In this document: in pieces, positions 6,744-9,137 of the stretch | Layout of the letters: each line of letters opens with the position of its first letter | How positions within the stretch are numbered: position 1 is the first letter of the stretch | From: Synergistales bacterium | GTDB lineage: Bacteria; Synergistota; Synergistia; Synergistales; Aminobacteriaceae | Reading direction: 5' to 3' | Length of the DNA: 9,137 nucleotides | NCBI GenBank assembly: GCA_026002715.1 | Contig: BOCC01000089.1 | Coordinates: forward strand, 1 to 9,137 | Translations under genes and position numbers: made by a program | The notes under the pieces: generated by a model | What the model was told of the DNA's origin: nothing | The model's input: only the letters and a program-made list of their open reading frames with translations | Database searches by the model: none

Positions 6744-7073
6744 GTGCAGTTTTTGGTCGAAGACCAATCCGGCGAGAAGTTGATTGACGCTGTAATGAAT
6801 AAATATAACCTTGAGAGACCTGATAGTCTGATAGAATACGAGATCAGGTCGTACAAGGGGATTGGCGGTTTCAAAAAGGGGCCGAACGCCAAGAATATTA
6901 AATCGGACAAATTGCTTACCGATTTACCGAAGCGGATGCGAGCCTTTGACAGCATTCTCAGAAGTATGATAAGCGAACTTCTGTGTAATTGCTTGATAAA
7001 AAGTCAGACAATTTATCGTCTATGTACAAAAACCATCGTATTGGAACGAGGCAAATCAAGCCCAGAGGTCTGA
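6744..7073 (+). pseudogene. Truncated TOPRIM-like (DUF4276-type) partner of the ATPase
   Basis: The likely start is GTG at 6744, with GAGAGG 7 bases upstream; the frame is also open from GTG 6729. The N-terminus reads MQFLVEDQSGEKL, followed by EIRSYKGIGGFKKG and LLTDLPKRMRAFD. This resembles DUF4276-like proteins that accompany COG4637 ATPases, where the early glutamate belongs to a TOPRIM fold. Such proteins usually have about 200 residues, and a hydrophobic strand ending in an Asp-x-Asp motif should follow. Here that part is missing: after about residue 70 the sequence turns into ISELLCNCLIKSQTIYRL, with no such motif, and stops at 109 residues. Neither of the other two frames restores it, so a deletion is more likely than a single frameshift. 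A genuine short variant cannot be excluded. It lies 18 bp behind the ATPase, and the two are surely co-transcribed. Confidence 0.55.
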
Positions 7074-7106
7074 TTAAATTAAATTTACGCAATTTTTATT
7101 TATCGC

Positions 7107-7135
7107 TTTACGGTAAAAATATGTTATCGTATGAT
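7107..7135 (+). promoter_or_regulatory. Sigma-70-type promoter for the LysM-M23 peptidase gene
   Basis: TTTACG (7107-7112; 4 of 6) and TATGAT (7130-7135; 5 of 6) are separated by exactly 17 bases. Transcription would start near 7142 and give a leader of about 130 bases before the ATG at 7272. The -35 box lies within a small dyad, TTTACGGTAAA (7107-7117). Confidence 0.5.
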
Positions 7136-7174
7136 AAAATTTATTGGCATGCGCGGTAAGTGAAATCGACGGAT

Positions 7175-7218
7175 AATTTTAAGATATTTTTTGAGATTTT
7201 AAGATGAGATTTTAAGAA
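7175..7218 (+). repeat. Short AT-rich direct repeats in the peptidase leader
   Basis: GAGATTTTAAGAT (7193-7205) is followed immediately by GAGATTTTAAGAA (7206-7218), and a related AATTTTAAGAT occurs at 7175-7185. The two adjacent copies agree at 12 of 13 positions. They lie downstream of the proposed transcription start. They may be binding sites, or simply slippage products in AT-rich DNA. Confidence 0.5.
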
Positions 7219-7230
7219 TTGAAAAATTAA

Positions 7231-7247
7231 ATTGAGAAATTCTCGAT
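7231..7247. promoter_or_regulatory. Small dyad just upstream of the peptidase ribosome binding site
   Basis: GAGAAATTCTC (7234-7244) is a perfect 5+1+5 inverted repeat. With its outer AT pairs it spans 17 bp with 7 of 8 positions paired. It ends 8 bases before the GGGAGGG ribosome binding site, so a bound regulator or a small hairpin could affect expression. No regulator is identified. Confidence 0.3.
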
Positions 7248-7271
7248 TTACGCTTGGGAGGGATGTATTTC

Positions 7272-8915
7272 ATGACATCCGAACGCAGAAGAAAATCTTC
7301 ACGGAAAAACACCCAGAAAAACACTCGATGGGGATTTGGTTTTGTTATTTTGTTGATGGCCGTTGTTTCCGTGTTTTTGATGGCGTTAGCCGACAGCCGT
7401 TTTTCTGGACTTGCTTGGGGACATCTCAAAGAGGATAGAGAGTTGGCCTTGGAGCAAGACGGCGAGGACAACATATCGTTAGATGGTTTTATCGTTGTAG
7501 ACCTAAGCGACGCCGATGATTCGGGCGCGGGACAGATCACTGACTCTATAACGCATGACTACAAATATACCACGGACAATTCAGGGTCTGCTTACGCCGC
7601 TCAGTCTCCATCAGAACGCGTTGCGATTGATTCTTCGGCTTCTTCTCTGCCCCCCGTGGGATACCTCTCATCTGATGCCGCTATCGCGGAGCTTGCCTCG
7701 CTGCCTCTTTTTTCCTTTCCGGAAGAAGCCGGTATAGGCCCAATGCCGAAGAATTTTTCAGATTTTGAATCCATAGTGCTTGATACCAAAAACGACGGAA
7801 CGCGTATGCCGGAGGACTCAGAAGCATCCGATGATATGGATGATGGGATTATTCTGTCGGAAGTCGGCGCGACTTGGAAAGAACACGTTGTCAAATCAGG
7901 GGAAACCCTGTCTGATATAGCCCTTCAGTATGGCGGCGTAACCACTCAAGATATACTGAGAGCCAATGGACTCAAGGATGCTAATCGTTTGGCGGAACAA
8001 CAGATTCTTCTCGTCCCTAACTCAGAACAGGATATAGAAGACACGCTCGAGGAAGTGCGCACGCGACAGACTCGCATACTGGCGCTTAGAGAACATGTCG
8101 ATCCTCTAAGCGTTAAGTCTTATACTGTCGCGCAGGGCGACAATCTATGGTCTATAGCAAACGCCCAAAACTTAGAAGTCGATACGCTGGTTGGCAGCAA
8201 CACTTTCAAAAACTCCGTTTTGCAACCCGGAAATGTTTTGCGTATCCCAAACCAAGACGGTATTTTTTACTCGATCAAGAAAGGGGATACCATTGAAAGC
8301 ATAGCCAAGCGTTATGGCGTCTCCATGGATAAGATTCGTAAAGTCAATGTATCTGTTAATTTGGCCTCCATCAAAGCCGGCGGTGAGATTTTCTTGCCCG
8401 GCGCGCGCCCGGAGGCTATAGCCGAAGCCCAGGAAAAACCTTCAGGATCCAAGGCAAATCAGTCGGTGGCTTCAAACTCCAAAAAAACCGACAAATCGTC
8501 AAGCGGAGCTAAAGACACACAAAAGTCGTCGCGCAATTATCGCTGGCCCGTTATGGGAAGAATAAACAGCCCCTTCGGCTGGCGCAGGCATCCGGTCACT
8601 CACCGCCGTGACTTTCACACGGGGCTTGATATAAAGGCAAGCCGAGGCACTGTCATTCGCGGTTCGCGTGAAGGCAAGGTGGTTTATGCCGGATGGATGG
8701 GCGGATACGGCAAGGTTGTAGTGGTAGATCATAGCGGCGGGCAATCCACGCTTTACGCGCATTGCAGTTCCCTTCTTGTGCGCCAAGGCGAAAAAGTCTC
8801 CGTCGGGCAAAATATCGCGCGCGTAGGCACCACGGGCAGGACAACGGGGCCCCACCTTCATTTTGAAGTCCGCACCGGCAACAGTCCGGTGAACCCCTTG
8901 AAGTATCTGAAATAA
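7272..8915 (+). CDS. LysM-domain M23 family metallopeptidase (cell-wall hydrolase)
   Basis: A predicted peptidoglycan endopeptidase acting outside the cytoplasmic membrane. The 547 residues comprise a basic N-terminus (1-20), one hydrophobic segment (about 21-40, ending ALAD, so either an anchor or a cleaved signal peptide), and an acidic Ser/Asp-rich linker (about 50-200). Three LysM domains follow at about 204-250, 283-327 and 332-377, then a Lys/Ser-rich linker (385-422) and the M23 domain (424-540). The zinc and catalytic residues are all visible: H449 and D453 in HTGLD, H497 in YAHCSS, and H528/H530 in HLHFEV, so the enzyme should be active, unlike the degenerate NlpD/EnvC activators. 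The start at ATG 7272 is chosen because GGGAGGG (7256-7262) lies 9 bases upstream; the frame is open from 7254. It has its own promoter and terminator. Confidence 0.93.
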   Translation: MTSERRRKSSRKNTQKNTRWGFGFVILLMAVVSVFLMALADSRFSGLAWGHLKEDRELALEQDGEDNISLDGFIVVDLSDADDSGAGQITDSITHDYKYTTDNSGSAYAAQSPSERVAIDSSASSLPPVGYLSSDAAIAELASLPLFSFPEEAGIGPMPKNFSDFESIVLDTKNDGTRMPEDSEASDDMDDGIILSEVGATWKEHVVKSGETLSDIALQYGGVTTQDILRANGLKDANRLAEQQILLVPNSEQDIEDTLEEVRTRQTRILALREHVDPLSVKSYTVAQGDNLWSIANAQNLEVDTLVGSNTFKNSVLQPGNVLRIPNQDGIFYSIKKGDTIESIAKRYGVSMDKIRKVNVSVNLASIKAGGEIFLPGARPEAIAEAQEKPSGSKANQSVASNSKKTDKSSSGAKDTQKSSRNYRWPVMGRINSPFGWRRHPVTHRRDFHTGLDIKASRGTVIRGSREGKVVYAGWMGGYGKVVVVDHSGGQSTLYAHCSSLLVRQGEKVSVGQNIARVGTTGRTTGPHLHFEVRTGNSPVNPLKYLK

Positions 8916-8944
8916 TAAAATATTGACACAAGCGAACACAGTTC

Positions 8945-8989
8945 AAAAGCCGAACCGGAATTTTTTTTCGGTCTTCGGCTTTTGTTTTT
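8945..8989 (+). terminator. Strong intrinsic terminator between the peptidase gene and pyrG
   Basis: AAAAGCCGAA (8945-8954) pairs perfectly with TTCGGCTTTT (8974-8983). After a two-base bulge the stem continues with CCGGAA (8955-8960) against TTTCGG (8966-8971), including one G-T pair, around a five-base loop. TTTTT (8985-8989) follows. Only 12 bases separate it from the pyrG ribosome binding site, so it could also act as an attenuator for pyrG. Confidence 0.85.
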
Positions 8990-9017
8990 ATGTTAAGATT
9001 CGGAGGGGCAGAGAAAA

Positions 9018-9137
9018 ATGGCTAAGTACGTTTTTATAACAGGCGGTGTGGTTTCTTCGTTGGGAAAAGGCATAACGGCGGCTTCTATAGGAACCCTGTT
9101 GAAAAAAAGGGGTTTTAAGGTTTCCATAATCAAGGTA
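9018..9137 (+). CDS. pyrG: CTP synthase, N-terminal fragment (cut by window end)
   Basis: Makes CTP from UTP, ATP and glutamine. Only the first 40 residues are present. They begin [18 protein letters not shown], the hallmark N-terminus of the PyrG amidoligase domain, with K17 in the nucleotide loop and K39, equivalent to the conserved second lysine. GGAGGGG (9002-9008) lies 9 bases before the ATG. The rest of the gene is beyond the window. No convincing promoter lies between the terminator and the start. Confidence 0.95.
   Translation, partial: MAKYVFITGGVVSSLGKGITAASIGTLLKKRGFKVSIIKV

Noticed and set aside
7022..7159. 45-codon ORF behind the truncated TOPRIM-like gene
   Set aside because: No ribosome binding site, no recognised family, and it overlaps the proposed peptidase promoter; more likely chance or relic sequence.
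7191..7219. Second promoter (TTGAGA, 17 bases, AAGAAT)
   Set aside because: The -10 match is only about 3 of 6, in AT-rich repeats where such matches are common.
1..9137. CRISPR array, tRNA, rRNA or insertion sequence
   Set aside because: No regularly spaced repeats, cloverleaf-like sequence, rRNA motifs or transposase coding were seen on either strand.

Overview
The window comes from a bacterial chromosome of moderate GC content with strong GGGAGG/GGAGGGG-type ribosome binding sites. The gene set suggests a deep-branching anaerobe. It has an archaeal/Thermotoga-type S-adenosylhomocysteinase paired with an SAH/MTA deaminase, an ECF-transporter T subunit next to truA, mreB, and a LysM-M23 peptidase next to pyrG. 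Synergistota would fit, but this is an inference from gene content, not a phylogenetic result.

Minus strand, 5343 down to 33. Five genes run in one direction with short gaps or overlaps, so they are probably one operon: ahcY, mtaD, ecfT, truA, mreB. An extended -10 promoter lies ahead of ahcY. AhcY and MtaD together dispose of S-adenosylhomocysteine and related nucleosides from the SAM cycle. EcfT is the membrane coupling subunit of a vitamin transporter, but its ATPase genes are not here. TruA modifies tRNA and MreB organises cell-wall growth. truA runs 79 bp into mreB. A ribosome binding site just outside the mreB end shows that another gene follows beyond the window edge.

Middle, about 5335 to 7073, plus strand. 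Here lies an accessory island of visibly lower GC: an ABC-like (AAA_21/COG4637-type) ATPase followed by a shortened gene whose N-terminus resembles the TOPRIM-like DUF4276 partner of such ATPases. This pairing is typical of OLD/PARIS-like two-gene defence candidates. The partner appears to have lost the part that should carry its acidic catalytic aspartates, so the module looks decayed. Two tiny ORFs with a good ribosome binding site precede the ATPase. A GC-rich dyad flanked by two outward-facing TATAAT boxes separates it from ahcY.

Right part, 7074 to 9137, plus strand. An AT-rich intergenic region holds a plausible sigma-70 promoter, a short repeat and a small dyad. It leads into a membrane-anchored or secreted three-LysM M23 peptidase. 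A strong intrinsic terminator separates that gene from the start of pyrG (CTP synthase), which runs off the window. No rRNA, tRNA, CRISPR array or insertion sequence was seen.
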